Assembly: GCA_023257855.1 (NCBI GenBank)
Contig: JALRBG010000139.1
Span: 1-32,763, forward strand
Source of the DNA: Pseudomonadales bacterium
Lineage (GTDB): Bacteria > Pseudomonadota > Gammaproteobacteria > Pseudomonadales > Pseudohongiellaceae
Length of the DNA stretch: 32,763 bases
Reading direction: 5' to 3'
How positions within the stretch are numbered: position 1 is the stretch's first letter; each line of letters starts with the position of its first letter. Position numbers and translations under genes: made by a program. The notes under the pieces are model-generated. The model was not told the origin of the DNA. It worked only from the letters and a program-made list of their open reading frames with translations, and ran no database searches. This document shows positions 18,322-27,892 of the stretch, in pieces.

Positions 18322-19932
18322 TCAGAGCAGGTAGGCATAGATCATGGTCAGTACACCTAGGATACTGCCCAGGAACACGCTGTGCTTGAAGGTGAAGCGG
18401 AACAGCCTGCCCTCCTCCGAGCGCGACATGCCGGTCGCGGCCACGGCCACGGCCAGGCTCTGCAGACTGATCATCTTGCCCATGACGCCACCCGCGGAAT
18501 TGGCGGAGGCCATCAGCACCGGGCTCAGGCCCAGCGAGTTCGCGGTGACCACCTGCAGGTTGCCGAACAGGGCATTGGCGGAGGTATCGCTGCCGGTCAG
18601 GAATACCGCCAGCCAGCCCAGCATGGCGCTGAAGAACGGGAACAGCCCGCCGGTGATGGCGAAGGCCAGGCCCAGGGTGACGGTCATGCCGCTGTAGTTC
18701 ATCAGGTAGGACAGGCCGAGCACTGAGGCGATGGTAAAGAGGGAGAATCCGAGCTGCTGCAGTACAGCGTAAAGCAGCTTGAAGTAACGCACCGGTGACA
18801 CGCGGAAAACGATGGCCGCCGCCACGGTGGCCAGGGCGCAGGCGGAACCGCCTGCCGATAACCAGTTCAGGTTGTACACAGCCGCGTAGGGCGTGGCGGA
18901 TTCCACGACGGGTTGCATGCGCTGGACCACGTTGTGCAATCCGGGCCATTCGATGGCGACGGTGACGCTGTTAAGGGCGCCACTGATAATGCCGCTGCCC
19001 CAGATCAGCACGAAGATCACCAGGAAGATATAGGGTGACCAGGCATAAATCGTGCGGCCGAAACCGTGGGACTGCACTTCCATCACCGCCTGGGTTTCAC
19101 CGGCCAGTACGAAGTTGTCCTTCGGATGCCAGAGCTTGAGCAGTACCACCATACCGACGATGGCGGTCATGGCGGCGACGATGTCCACCAGTTCCGGACC
19201 GACATTGTTGGAGATCAGGAACTGCATGGAGGAGAAGCACAGGCCGCAGACGACAGCGGCAGGCAGCACGCCCTTCAGGCCTTTCCAGCCGCCCATGACA
19301 AGCACGAGGTACGCCGGAATGAATACGGATATCGGCGCGCACAAACGGCCGACCCAGGCGCTGAGCTCCTCAACCGGCAAACCGGTGACACTGGCCAGCG
19401 TGGTAACCGGTACGCCGATGGAGCCGAAGGCGACTGGTGCGGTGTTTGCCAGCAGGCAGATGCCTGCGGCGAAAAACGGCGAAAAGCCCAGGCCGGTGAG
19501 CATGGCAGCGGCCACGGCGACGGGTGTCCCGAAGCCGGCAGCACCCTCGATGAAGGCGCCCAGCGCAAAGGCGATCAGCATGGCCTGCAGGCGGCGGTCG
19601 GCGGTCACGCCGCCGATGGAATCCTTGATGATCTCGAAGTTGCCGGTTTCAACCGTGATGCGGTAGAGCACCACGGCCCAGAACACGATCCAGCCAATGG
19701 GGAAAAGGCCGAAGGCAGCACCCATCGTGGTGGAGCTGACGACCAGGCCAACCGGCATGCCGTAGACGCCGATGGCGACGACAATGGCGGCGCCCAATCC
19801 GGACAGGGCGGCTACCCAGGCAGGCTTGCGCAGGACACCGATCAGGATGAGCAGCACGAAGATCGGCACGGCCGCGAGCAGGGCCGAGAAACCCAGGCTG
19901 TCAGCGACAGGAAGGTAATTTTGTTCCCACAT
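18322..19932 (-). CDS. L-lactate permease (LctP/LldP family)
   Basis: MWEQNYLPVADSLGFSALLAAVPIFVLLILIGVLRKPAW..., AFIEGAAGFGTPVAVAAAML, NSAGGVMGKMISLQSLAVAVAAT signatures. Confidence 0.92.
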   Translation of the reverse strand: MWEQNYLPVADSLGFSALLAAVPIFVLLILIGVLRKPAWVAALSGLGAAIVVAIGVYGMPVGLVVSSTTMGAAFGLFPIGWIVFWAVVLYRITVETGNFEIIKDSIGGVTADRRLQAMLIAFALGAFIEGAAGFGTPVAVAAAMLTGLGFSPFFAAGICLLANTAPVAFGSIGVPVTTLASVTGLPVEELSAWVGRLCAPISVFIPAYLVLVMGGWKGLKGVLPAAVVCGLCFSSMQFLISNNVGPELVDIVAAMTAIVGMVVLLKLWHPKDNFVLAGETQAVMEVQSHGFGRTIYAWSPYIFLVIFVLIWGSGIISGALNSVTVAIEWPGLHNVVQRMQPVVESATPYAAVYNLNWLSAGGSACALATVAAAIVFRVSPVRYFKLLYAVLQQLGFSLFTIASVLGLSYLMNYSGMTVTLGLAFAITGGLFPFFSAMLGWLAVFLTGSDTSANALFGNLQVVTANSLGLSPVLMASANSAGGVMGKMISLQSLAVAVAATGMSRSEEGRLFRFTFKHSVFLGSILGVLTMIYAYLL

Positions 19933-20050
19933 GAAAAGAATCCCCCAAGGACGGTGTTGCTGTTGTTTTCAGTATTGTCGATGTCTAGAAAGGTGCCATT
20001 AAACCGCACTGTCCACGGGGATTCCAGCCTGAAGGTCGGGCAAAATAGTC

Positions 20051-21514
20051 ATGGACGCCCACCCCGGCCGTAGCTATGCTTTTCCGGTTTCCTGTCCTGG
20101 CGGAGCCCTGGCCATCAACTGGATTTTCATTTCCATCATCGGCTACATCCTGCTGCAACTGCTGGTCTGCTTCGCCGTGATGCGGCGCATGAACGACGAA
20201 CAGGACTACCTGCTTGCCGGTCGCCGGCTCGGCATGCCGATGATCGCCATGACCATCTTTGCCACGTGGTTTGGCGCTGAAGCCTGCATCGGCGCCGCCG
20301 GCATCATCTATGACGAAGGACTCTCAGGCAGCCGCGCCGACCCCTTTGGCTATGCCCTGTGCATTTTCTTCCTGGGCCTGTTTTTCGCCCGCAAACTCTG
20401 GCAGCGCAAGATCACCACGCTGGCGGATTTCTACCGGCAGCGCTACGGCCCCCAGGTGGAAAAACTGGGCGTGCTGCTGCTGGTGCCTGCCTCGGTGTTC
20501 TGGGCTGCGGCGCAGATCCTTGCCTTCGGCCATGTGCTGACCTCCATTTCCACGTTGCAACTGGATATCGCCATCGCCTTCGCCGCGATCATCGTCATTA
20601 CCTATACCGCACTGGGGGGTCTGTTGGCCGATGCGGTCTCCGACATCATCCAGGGCACCGTTCTCATCATCGGCCTGGTGGTGATCTTCGTCGTCGTCAT
20701 GGCGGATATGCCGGACACCAGCGTGCTGGCAGAGGCCCTGTCGCCCGAGCGGCTAAGTTTCCGGGGCCAGGGAGAATCCTGGATGGGTGTCATAAACAGC
20801 TGGTCGATCCCCTTCATTGGCTCGCTGTTCGCCGCAGAACTGGTGACACGCATGCTGGCGTCCCGATCCCCCCAGGTGGCCAGGAACGGCGCCCTGCTGG
20901 GCGGCATGATCTACCTGATTGTTGGGCTGATGCCCGCCACCCTTGGGCTGCTGGGCCCGGCCCTGATGCCAGGCTTAGAGGACGGCGAGCAGATCCTGCC
21001 AATGCTGGCACAGACCCACCTGCATACAGTTGCCTACATCATGTTCATCGGCGCCCTCATGTCGGCCATACTGTCCACTGTCGACAGCGCACTGCTCAAT
21101 GCCGGGGCGCTTGTTTCTCACAATATCGTGGTGCCCATGCTCGGCAGCACGAATGAACACCTGAAGGTGCGCTACGCGCGCATCTCCGTCGTCAGTTTCG
21201 GGGTCATCGCCTGGGTACTGGCGCGGGGGGCGGAAAGCGTTTACAGCCTGGTCGAGGAGTCCTCCGCCTTTGGGTCGGCAGGAATCTTCACTTGCTGCCT
21301 GATGGGCCTGACCCAGAACCGCGGTGGCCAGGTCACGGCCATGTCTTCCATGCTGGCAGGCATCATCAGTTACGGAGTACTCGCCTTTGTCGTAAAATAC
21401 GAATACGCCTACCTGATGTCACTGGTCTGTGCCTTGCTCACCTTTTTCTTGCTGATGTGGTTTGAATCCGAACCCGTACAGGCGCAGGAACCTATTACAC
21501 AGCCCATTGCCTAA
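20051..21514 (+). CDS. Sodium:solute symporter (SSS) family
   Basis: DYLLAGRRLGMPMIAMTIFATWFGAEACIGAAGIIYDEGLSG..., TALGGLLADAVSDIIQGTVLIIGL, GALMSAILSTVDSALLNAGALVSHNI. Confidence 0.88.
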   Translation: MDAHPGRSYAFPVSCPGGALAINWIFISIIGYILLQLLVCFAVMRRMNDEQDYLLAGRRLGMPMIAMTIFATWFGAEACIGAAGIIYDEGLSGSRADPFGYALCIFFLGLFFARKLWQRKITTLADFYRQRYGPQVEKLGVLLLVPASVFWAAAQILAFGHVLTSISTLQLDIAIAFAAIIVITYTALGGLLADAVSDIIQGTVLIIGLVVIFVVVMADMPDTSVLAEALSPERLSFRGQGESWMGVINSWSIPFIGSLFAAELVTRMLASRSPQVARNGALLGGMIYLIVGLMPATLGLLGPALMPGLEDGEQILPMLAQTHLHTVAYIMFIGALMSAILSTVDSALLNAGALVSHNIVVPMLGSTNEHLKVRYARISVVSFGVIAWVLARGAESVYSLVEESSAFGSAGIFTCCLMGLTQNRGGQVTAMSSMLAGIISYGVLAFVVKYEYAYLMSLVCALLTFFLLMWFESEPVQAQEPITQPIA

Positions 21515-21559
21515 GCAGTATGCTGCCCCAACAATTCTTTGAGTCTTTCAAAATACCCT

Positions 21560-22399
21560 ATGAACAATAAAACTGTCGTCATTCTCGGTGTCATCGCTGG
21601 CCTGCTGCTGTTTGTGGCAACCATCCTGTTCCTGGGGGGCGATGATGAACCTGCACCCGTCCTCCGGGAAACCCTGCCGGTTTCCGCAGTACGCCCGCCG
21701 GCACCGGTGCCGGTCGAAGTACCGGAACCTGTCGTGACACCTTTCGTTGAGGAGCCTGCAATCGAGCCCGAGCCTGTCATGGTCATCGAGGAGCCGCCTC
21801 CTGAACCAGATCCCCTGCCCGGCCTGAATGACAGCGATCGGTTCGTGCAGGCAGAACTCGGTGAACTGGATAATGCCAATGCCGTCCTCCGGCAACTGGC
21901 CAGTGCACAGATCATCCGCAAGTTCGTGGTACTGGTCGACGGCATGAGCCGCGGGGATATTCCGGACCGTGACCTGCCGGTCACCGCATTGCAGACCGAA
22001 ATGACGGTGAACGAGCAGGGTGAAAACCTGTTTCTTCTCGACCCGGTTTCCTACAACCGGTTCAACCTGCTGGTGAACACGTTTGCGGCGATTGACAGTG
22101 CCACAATCGCTGAGAAGCTGGACGAATGGGATCCGCTGTTCGAAAGCGCCTATGCCGAACTGGGTTATCCGGATCGCACCTTTGATATGGCCCTCAACCA
22201 GGCCATCAGGAATGTCCTGCAGGCGCGAGTACCTGCCGGCGATATATTACTTACCCGTCCGTCAGTGCATTACCACTTTGCCGATCCGGCGCTGGAAAGC
22301 CTGACAGACCTCGAGAAACTGCTGATCCGCATGGGACCTGAAAACGCGGCAACGGTGCGGCGCAAGGTCAGGGATATCAGCAACCGCCTGGCTGACTAG
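21560..22399 (+). CDS. DUF3014 domain protein
   Basis: N-terminal TM, Pro/Glu-rich linker, then DSDRFVQAEL...IIRKFVVLVDGMSRGDIPDRDLPV...YNRFNLLVNTFAAID...VHYHFADPALESLTDLEKLLIRMGPENA. Confidence 0.8.
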   Translation: MNNKTVVILGVIAGLLLFVATILFLGGDDEPAPVLRETLPVSAVRPPAPVPVEVPEPVVTPFVEEPAIEPEPVMVIEEPPPEPDPLPGLNDSDRFVQAELGELDNANAVLRQLASAQIIRKFVVLVDGMSRGDIPDRDLPVTALQTEMTVNEQGENLFLLDPVSYNRFNLLVNTFAAIDSATIAEKLDEWDPLFESAYAELGYPDRTFDMALNQAIRNVLQARVPAGDILLTRPSVHYHFADPALESLTDLEKLLIRMGPENAATVRRKVRDISNRLAD

Positions 22400-22410
22400 G
22401 AAGGCATTTC

Positions 22411-23781
22411 TCACTGGAAGGAAAACAGCGGCGGGAACACGACCACGACGACCGCCGCCCAGGCCGCGTAGACGGGCAGGTAGCCCGTCTGCCAGGACAC
22501 CAGCGGAGCCAACGCTCCCCTGCCCCAGGCAAAGCGGAAATAGAGCACTGCCGACCACGCCAGGTTGACCAGCAGGATGAGATTCTCGCCCAGCGCCGCG
22601 ACCCGGTTCGGGCTTAGTCCGAATTCACTGATGCGTCCGGCGATCGCCACCAGGGCAATGAGGTCCGACAGGAGAGCAAACACCACCAGCATCACCTGCA
22701 GTTTGTCGAACAGGTTGGGTGGTGCCTCCACATCCCGTGCTGACAGTGAGTACAGCAACAGGCCCAGTACCAGCACCAGTACGATGTCATAGACGATCAG
22801 CACTTCCCGCTCCATGCTAATGCCCTGGCCAGTGACCAGCTTGGTAACAAGGAAGCCCGCCAGCAGGAGGGTGAACAGCGGTGTGAATACCCGGGTCAGC
22901 ACGGGGGCGATGTTTTCGATCACACCCTGCTTGGATTCCACCAGCCAGGCCGCGACGATGAACGCACCGTTCATGCCGCAGGGCAGCACCCACGTGAAGG
23001 CGAGTCGCTCAGGGTTCATGCCGATGGAGGAGAACAGGATGAAGGTCAGGCCGATGAAAATCCAGCCGCCAATGGCGATCAGCAGGTAGTAAATGAACTG
23101 CTCCCCGGTAAACCGGACGAAATCCATACGGCCGTTGACACTGGCCCAGCGCTCACCGGCATAGGCCAATCCCACGACCAGCCACAGGGCTATGGGCATA
23201 TGCAGGATGCTCAGCACCTGGGTATTGCCGGCCCTGGCAAAGGGATAGGCATTGGCCACCAGCGCGGCGACCAGGAACGGGATCACCAGTTTCAGCAGGT
23301 GGCCATTCGACAATCCGCGCTTCCAGAAAAAATACCCGCACAACCAGGGCAGGACGAAGAACGGGGCATTGACGAGGTAAAACAGGGGCAGTTCCTGGTC
23401 GGGCTGCAGGGGGAACAGGCCGGTGATATCCCAGAACTTCAGGGACACGGCTGCGCCCACGGCCAGCAGCAGCGCCACCACCATTTCCCGGTTGAAACCG
23501 GCTCCTGCAGCGTCCTGGCCGGCCATGACCAGGTGTTTCCAGAGCCGGTCGGTGTGTTCCAGGGCAAATTCACGGGAAATCGCATCGATTTTACCCAGGC
23601 GCCTGATCGCTACCAGAAAGGCCTCATCCTCGCTGAGCCCGCGGGACTGCAGTTCCGCAACCTGGCCCCGCAGGTGGTCCTCGAGTTCGTCGATATCCTC
23701 GGGTGCAAGCACGCGACGCTGGCCCAGGAACCGGCGCCAGTCGGCGATCATTGCCTCGATATCGATGAGTGTGTCAGCCAT
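22411..23781 (-). CDS. Permease-prefix-domain multipass membrane protein (PadR partner)
   Basis: MADTLIDIEAMIADWRRFLGQRRVLAPEDIDELEDHLRGQVAELQSRGLSEDEAFLVAIRRLG prefix-domain-like N-terminus followed by about 10 TM helices. Confidence 0.7.
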   Translation of the reverse strand: MADTLIDIEAMIADWRRFLGQRRVLAPEDIDELEDHLRGQVAELQSRGLSEDEAFLVAIRRLGKIDAISREFALEHTDRLWKHLVMAGQDAAGAGFNREMVVALLLAVGAAVSLKFWDITGLFPLQPDQELPLFYLVNAPFFVLPWLCGYFFWKRGLSNGHLLKLVIPFLVAALVANAYPFARAGNTQVLSILHMPIALWLVVGLAYAGERWASVNGRMDFVRFTGEQFIYYLLIAIGGWIFIGLTFILFSSIGMNPERLAFTWVLPCGMNGAFIVAAWLVESKQGVIENIAPVLTRVFTPLFTLLLAGFLVTKLVTGQGISMEREVLIVYDIVLVLVLGLLLYSLSARDVEAPPNLFDKLQVMLVVFALLSDLIALVAIAGRISEFGLSPNRVAALGENLILLVNLAWSAVLYFRFAWGRGALAPLVSWQTGYLPVYAAWAAVVVVVFPPLFSFQ

Positions 23782-23783
23782 GT

Positions 23784-24137
23784 TCAGCAAGCCGCTTGCG
23801 GCAGGGGCGCCATGATGTTCCAGACCAGGCGCAGGGCATGGTCCACCGCCTGCCACTGCTGACGGTGTTCAGCGAGCTGGGCTTTGCCCTGGCTGGTGAG
23901 CTGGTAGTACTTGCGTTTGCGACCGGTTTCGGATTTGCCCCAGCGGGCCTTGATGAATTCCAGCCGCTCCAGCCTGTGCAGGACCGGGTACAACATACCG
24001 TCAGTCCACTCCAGCTGGCCATCTGACAATTCCCGGACCCGCTTGATGATGGCGTAGCCATAGCTGTCACCTTCGGCCAGGATGGCCAGTACCAGGGGGG
24101 TGGCGGAGGCTGCCATGAGATCCTTGTTGATATTCAC
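23784..24137 (-). CDS. PadR family transcriptional regulator
   Basis: (GTG)NINKDLMAASATPLVLAILAEGDSYGYAIIKRVRELSDGQLEWTDGMLYPVLHRLERLEFIKARW...GRKRKYYQLTSQGKAQL; the 155-aa track ORF is probably over-extended. Confidence 0.9.
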   Translation of the reverse strand: MNINKDLMAASATPLVLAILAEGDSYGYAIIKRVRELSDGQLEWTDGMLYPVLHRLERLEFIKARWGKSETGRKRKYYQLTSQGKAQLAEHRQQWQAVDHALRLVWNIMAPLPQAAC

Positions 24138-24222
24138 AGTTCTGGCCTCAGTGCGCGGATTTTGGGTCCGGCAACGAGGCCAGGAACATGACAAGGTTGA
24201 CCTGGGCCGCATACATCGCAGC

Positions 24223-24251
24223 ACAATACATTGTACTTCTATGTATGTCAA
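24223..24251 (-). promoter_or_regulatory. Sigma70-like promoter of the padR operon with overlapping operator-like half-sites
   Basis: Minus strand TTGACA (24251-24246), 17-nt spacer, TATTGT (24228-24223). ATACAT 24226-24231 and ATGTAT 24241-24246 form a perfect inverted repeat across the spacer; a further ATACAT lies at 24211-24216. Confidence 0.6.
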
Positions 24252-24257
24252 TGTGCG

Positions 24258-25175
24258 TCAGGGTAAACTATCCGCGCCAATGCGGTAGACGTCGCCCAGG
24301 CCATTACCCGGATGGGACAGATATTCCCTGAGTTGCGTGATTGAAGAAAAAGTTCCAGCGGTTTGACCGCGCTCTGAGGTGAAATAGAGTCTGTCCCCGT
24401 GGACGAACGGACAGTAGTCGAGTTGGTCGGAGTTGATGCCATTGCCCAGGTGCCGGGCCGCACTGAACGTGCCGGTGCCATCATTGCGGCTTATATACAA
24501 ATCCCCACGGCCCAGGTCGTCTTCCCGGCCGTAAGCTGTGAATAGCAGGTAACTTTCATCCGGCGCTATAAAGGCATTGAATTCGTAATTGGCCGAATTC
24601 ACACTGGCACCCAGGTTTTCCACACCAGCCGATATTGCCGGATCATGGCGATAGATATCCTCGGTGCCGATACCACCTTCCCGGTCGGAGGTGAAATACA
24701 CCACGCCCCTTGCCGACACTGAGGGGTAATATTCATTGCCTGTGCTGTTGATCGGGTCACCGGCATTTACCGGCTCGCCAAAAGCCCCTGTGGCCATATC
24801 GACATCAACGAACCAGAGGTCCCAGTCATCCCCTTCCCTGCCGGGACGCGGCCGGGTGGAGGCAAACCAAACCCGTCTACCATCGGGACTGAACATGGGT
24901 TCGATGTCAGAGTACTGTCCGGAGAACGGGGCAATTTCCCGTTCAGACCAGGCACCGTTTTCAAACCGACTTAGCAGGATGGTACCGCGTATGTTCCGGG
25001 GAAGGTATGTGGTGGTCAGCAGTGTGCTGCCATCAGGAGAAAGGGTCAGGTCTCGATTATTGTACTCATCACTGACCCAGAACAATTCTGGTGAGGATTG
25101 AGCAATGGTCGTCGTAGACGCCAGGATGAACACCACCAAAGCAAGGGGGTTCAATAACAAGTGTGCCATTTTCAT
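24258..25175 (-). CDS. PD40/TolB-like beta-propeller exported protein
   Basis: Signal peptide; repeats RDLTLSPDGSTLLTTT, EPMFSPDGRRVWFASTRP, YYPSVSARGVVYFTSDREGG, CPFVHGDRLYFTSERG. Confidence 0.85.
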   Translation of the reverse strand: MKMAHLLLNPLALVVFILASTTTIAQSSPELFWVSDEYNNRDLTLSPDGSTLLTTTYLPRNIRGTILLSRFENGAWSEREIAPFSGQYSDIEPMFSPDGRRVWFASTRPRPGREGDDWDLWFVDVDMATGAFGEPVNAGDPINSTGNEYYPSVSARGVVYFTSDREGGIGTEDIYRHDPAISAGVENLGASVNSANYEFNAFIAPDESYLLFTAYGREDDLGRGDLYISRNDGTGTFSAARHLGNGINSDQLDYCPFVHGDRLYFTSERGQTAGTFSSITQLREYLSHPGNGLGDVYRIGADSLP

Positions 25176-25286
25176 GATTCAAGACCGCTGGTTTGACCAC
25201 CAGTCAAAGTATAACGCTCGAAATGGGCCCGGAGGAAAGATAGAATACCGGCAAGTTATTTTAATCCGTGACGCTGTACGACGATT

Positions 25287-26921
25287 TTGAAAACCGAATT
25301 CCTGGGCAAGACAATTTCCGGCCCCTTCACCGTTCCCTCCGGCATCGTTACCTGTGCCGCCCCCATTATCCAGCGCTTCTTCGACCAGATGCCGGAAGTG
25401 GGCGTCCTCACTACCAAGAGCATCTGCCTGGAGCCGCGCGCCGGGTACCGTGAGCCGATCCTGAGCCAGTACGCGCCCGGCTGCTTCGTCAACGCCGTCG
25501 GCCTGACCAACCCAGGTGCCAGAAAGTCCGCCGAAATGATGGCCAAACTCTCCATTCCGGAAGACCGCTTTCTGCTGGTTTCCATCTTTGGCGGCTCGGT
25601 GGAGGAATACGTGGAAGTGGCAAAGATCATGGCGCCGGTATGCGACGGCCTGGAACTGAACCTGAGCTGCCCGCATGCCAAGGGCTACGGCATGGCCATG
25701 GGGCAGGACCCCGCCCTCGTCAAACAAATCACTGAAGCAGTAAAGTCTGCTGTCGATATCCCGGTAATACCTAAACTGACACCCAATGTCCCCAATTTCG
25801 CGGAAATAGCCGAGGCCGCGGTGGCCGGCGGTGCCGACGCATTATGCGCCATCAATACGGTCGGCCCGGGACAGCACACACGCCATGGCCACCCGGTGCT
25901 GAGCAACGGCGAAGGCGGCATGTCCGGCAAGGGCGTGCTGCCCATCGCCCTCAAATGCGTCAACCAGATCAGGCACCTTGACGTCCCCGTCATCGCCTGC
26001 GGCGGCCTGTCCAGCGCGGAAAATGTGCGCTCCTTCCGGGAGGCAGGCGCCGACATTTTCGGCATCGGCTCCGCCCTGATCGGCATGACCACCGACGAGA
26101 TTGCCGAATATTTCAGGGTGCTGTCTCAGGATATGGCGGACGGCAGTGACCATGCCGAGAAACTGGTGCGTTATGACGTGGACATGGAGTTCAAACCGGT
26201 CACACTGGTGGCGAACAAACGCGTCTGCGACGACATCTGCATCCTCACCTTCGATGAAAAAGTCCCGGTACAGGCGGGCGAATTCATCTTTCTGTGGGTG
26301 CCGGGCCTGGGCGAGAAACCCTTCTCCGCCCTGACCGACGACCCCTTCTCGCTGGTGGTAATCAACCTGGGCCAGTTTACCGAGGCCATGATGAGCCTCG
26401 TACCGGGAACCGAATGCTACGTGCGTGGACCGCACGGCATCCCGGTCAATCCGCCCGCAGGCGCCAAGATCATGGCTGTTTCCGGCGGCACGGGACTGGC
26501 CGCGGTTTACCAGATCGCCCGCGATTTCGGCGGGGAGTTCGGGGACAACAGTGCAGAAATTTTCTTCGGGGCGCGCAGCGTCGACCGCCTGTACTTCATC
26601 GAGGAGTGCGAGGCGATCTGCCCGACCCATATCGCCACCGATGACGGCAGCCGGGGATATCATGGCGTGGTGACGGAACTGTTGCGCAAGCGCCTGGCGG
26701 AAATGAACCAGGCGGAACTCGACAGCCTGGTGTTCTACAACTGCGGACCCGAACCCATGGTCCATGCCGCAGTGAAGGTACAGCGGGAATTCTGCAAGCC
26801 GCAGCAAATTTTCAATGCTGTGGACTACATGACCAAGTGCGGTGTCGGGATATGCGGAGCCTGCAACTCACCCGACGGTCGTCGCCTGTGTGTAGACGGT
26901 CCCTTCATGGTTGAGATCTAG
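25287..26921 (+). CDS. Fused class 1B dihydroorotate dehydrogenase: PyrD-like catalytic domain + PyrK-like FAD/[2Fe-2S] electron-transfer domain
   Basis: N-half: SGPFTVPSGIVTCAAP, LELNLSCPHAKGYG (Cys active-site base), VIPKLTPN, DVPVIACGGLSSAENVRSFREAGADIFGIGSAL. C-half: ferredoxin-reductase-like GECIFLW-type/GTGLAAVYQIA segments and terminal DYMTKCGVGICGACNSPDGRRLCVDGP cluster. TTG start. Confidence 0.85.
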   Translation: MKTEFLGKTISGPFTVPSGIVTCAAPIIQRFFDQMPEVGVLTTKSICLEPRAGYREPILSQYAPGCFVNAVGLTNPGARKSAEMMAKLSIPEDRFLLVSIFGGSVEEYVEVAKIMAPVCDGLELNLSCPHAKGYGMAMGQDPALVKQITEAVKSAVDIPVIPKLTPNVPNFAEIAEAAVAGGADALCAINTVGPGQHTRHGHPVLSNGEGGMSGKGVLPIALKCVNQIRHLDVPVIACGGLSSAENVRSFREAGADIFGIGSALIGMTTDEIAEYFRVLSQDMADGSDHAEKLVRYDVDMEFKPVTLVANKRVCDDICILTFDEKVPVQAGEFIFLWVPGLGEKPFSALTDDPFSLVVINLGQFTEAMMSLVPGTECYVRGPHGIPVNPPAGAKIMAVSGGTGLAAVYQIARDFGGEFGDNSAEIFFGARSVDRLYFIEECEAICPTHIATDDGSRGYHGVVTELLRKRLAEMNQAELDSLVFYNCGPEPMVHAAVKVQREFCKPQQIFNAVDYMTKCGVGICGACNSPDGRRLCVDGPFMVEI

Positions 26922-26953
26922 CCGACGGGTATTACCGGCCTGCCCTGGCAACC

Positions 26954-27874
26954 TTAAAAAACCGATTTGCTCGTGATCGTGGTCAGGTACTCCAGTGCCG
27001 CACCGCCGGCCAGGGAATTGCCCGAGGGGTCGAGTCCCGGCGACCATACTGCAACCGAGTATTCGCCGGGCAGTATGCCGATGATGCCGCCGCCGACACC
27101 GCTCTTTGCGGGCAGCCCCACGCGGAAGGCAAACTCGCCCACAGCATCATAGAGCCCGCAAGTCAGCATCAGCGAATTCACCCGCTTGACCTGGGATGGT
27201 GTCAGTACGGATTCTTTCAGCGTATTGGAATTGCCATGATTGGCAAGATGCAGGGAAGCCGAAGCCAGTTCATGGCAACTTATGGCAATCGAGCACTGGT
27301 GAAAATACAGGTCGAGTACTTCTTCAACATCATTTTCCAGGTTGCCGTTGCCTTTGAGAAAGTTCGCCAGTGCCTTGTTGATGAAGCCTGTCTCGGCTTC
27401 CGATTTCGCCACAACTTCATCAAAATCGATATCGAAGCTCCCGGAAAGCACACGCATATAGTCCAGCAGCGCCTGCCTCGGGTTTTTCAGGTGGCTTACC
27501 AGAACATCGCAAACCACGATGGAGCCGGCATTGATGAATGGATTGCGGGGTTTTCCCTTCTCGTATTCCAGCTGCACGAGCGAGTTGAACTTGCTGCCCG
27601 AGGGTTCCCGGCCCACGCGCGACCAGAGCTCCTCCTTGGCATACCCCATGGCCAGGCTGAGGGTGAAAACCTTGGAAATACTCTGGATTGAAAAACGTTC
27701 CTGGCAGTCCCCTGTTTCGAAACGGTCGCCGGTTGCGGTCAGCAGGGAAAAGCCAAACTTGTCCGCAGGTATGCAGGCCAGTGCCGGAATGTAGTCAGCT
27801 ACCCTGCCCTTGTCGAACAGGTGACTGACATGCGCGGGAATTTCCTGGACTATTTTTTTGAAATTCGCCGGCAT
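26954..27874 (-). CDS. glsA: Glutaminase
   Basis: GKVADYIPALA-type segment (KGRVADYIPALACIPADKFG), FSIQSISKVFTLSLAMG, GREPSGSKFNSLVQLEYEKGKPRNPFINAGSIVV, PAKSGVGGGIIGILPGEYSVAVWSPGLDPSGNSLAG. Confidence 0.95.
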   Translation of the reverse strand: MPANFKKIVQEIPAHVSHLFDKGRVADYIPALACIPADKFGFSLLTATGDRFETGDCQERFSIQSISKVFTLSLAMGYAKEELWSRVGREPSGSKFNSLVQLEYEKGKPRNPFINAGSIVVCDVLVSHLKNPRQALLDYMRVLSGSFDIDFDEVVAKSEAETGFINKALANFLKGNGNLENDVEEVLDLYFHQCSIAISCHELASASLHLANHGNSNTLKESVLTPSQVKRVNSLMLTCGLYDAVGEFAFRVGLPAKSGVGGGIIGILPGEYSVAVWSPGLDPSGNSLAGGAALEYLTTITSKSVF

Positions 27875-27892
27875 GTCTTTACCGTAACCGTA

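Noticed and set aside
25842-26807. 321-aa minus-strand ORF
   Set aside because: Antisense shadow of the PyrD-PyrK-like gene.
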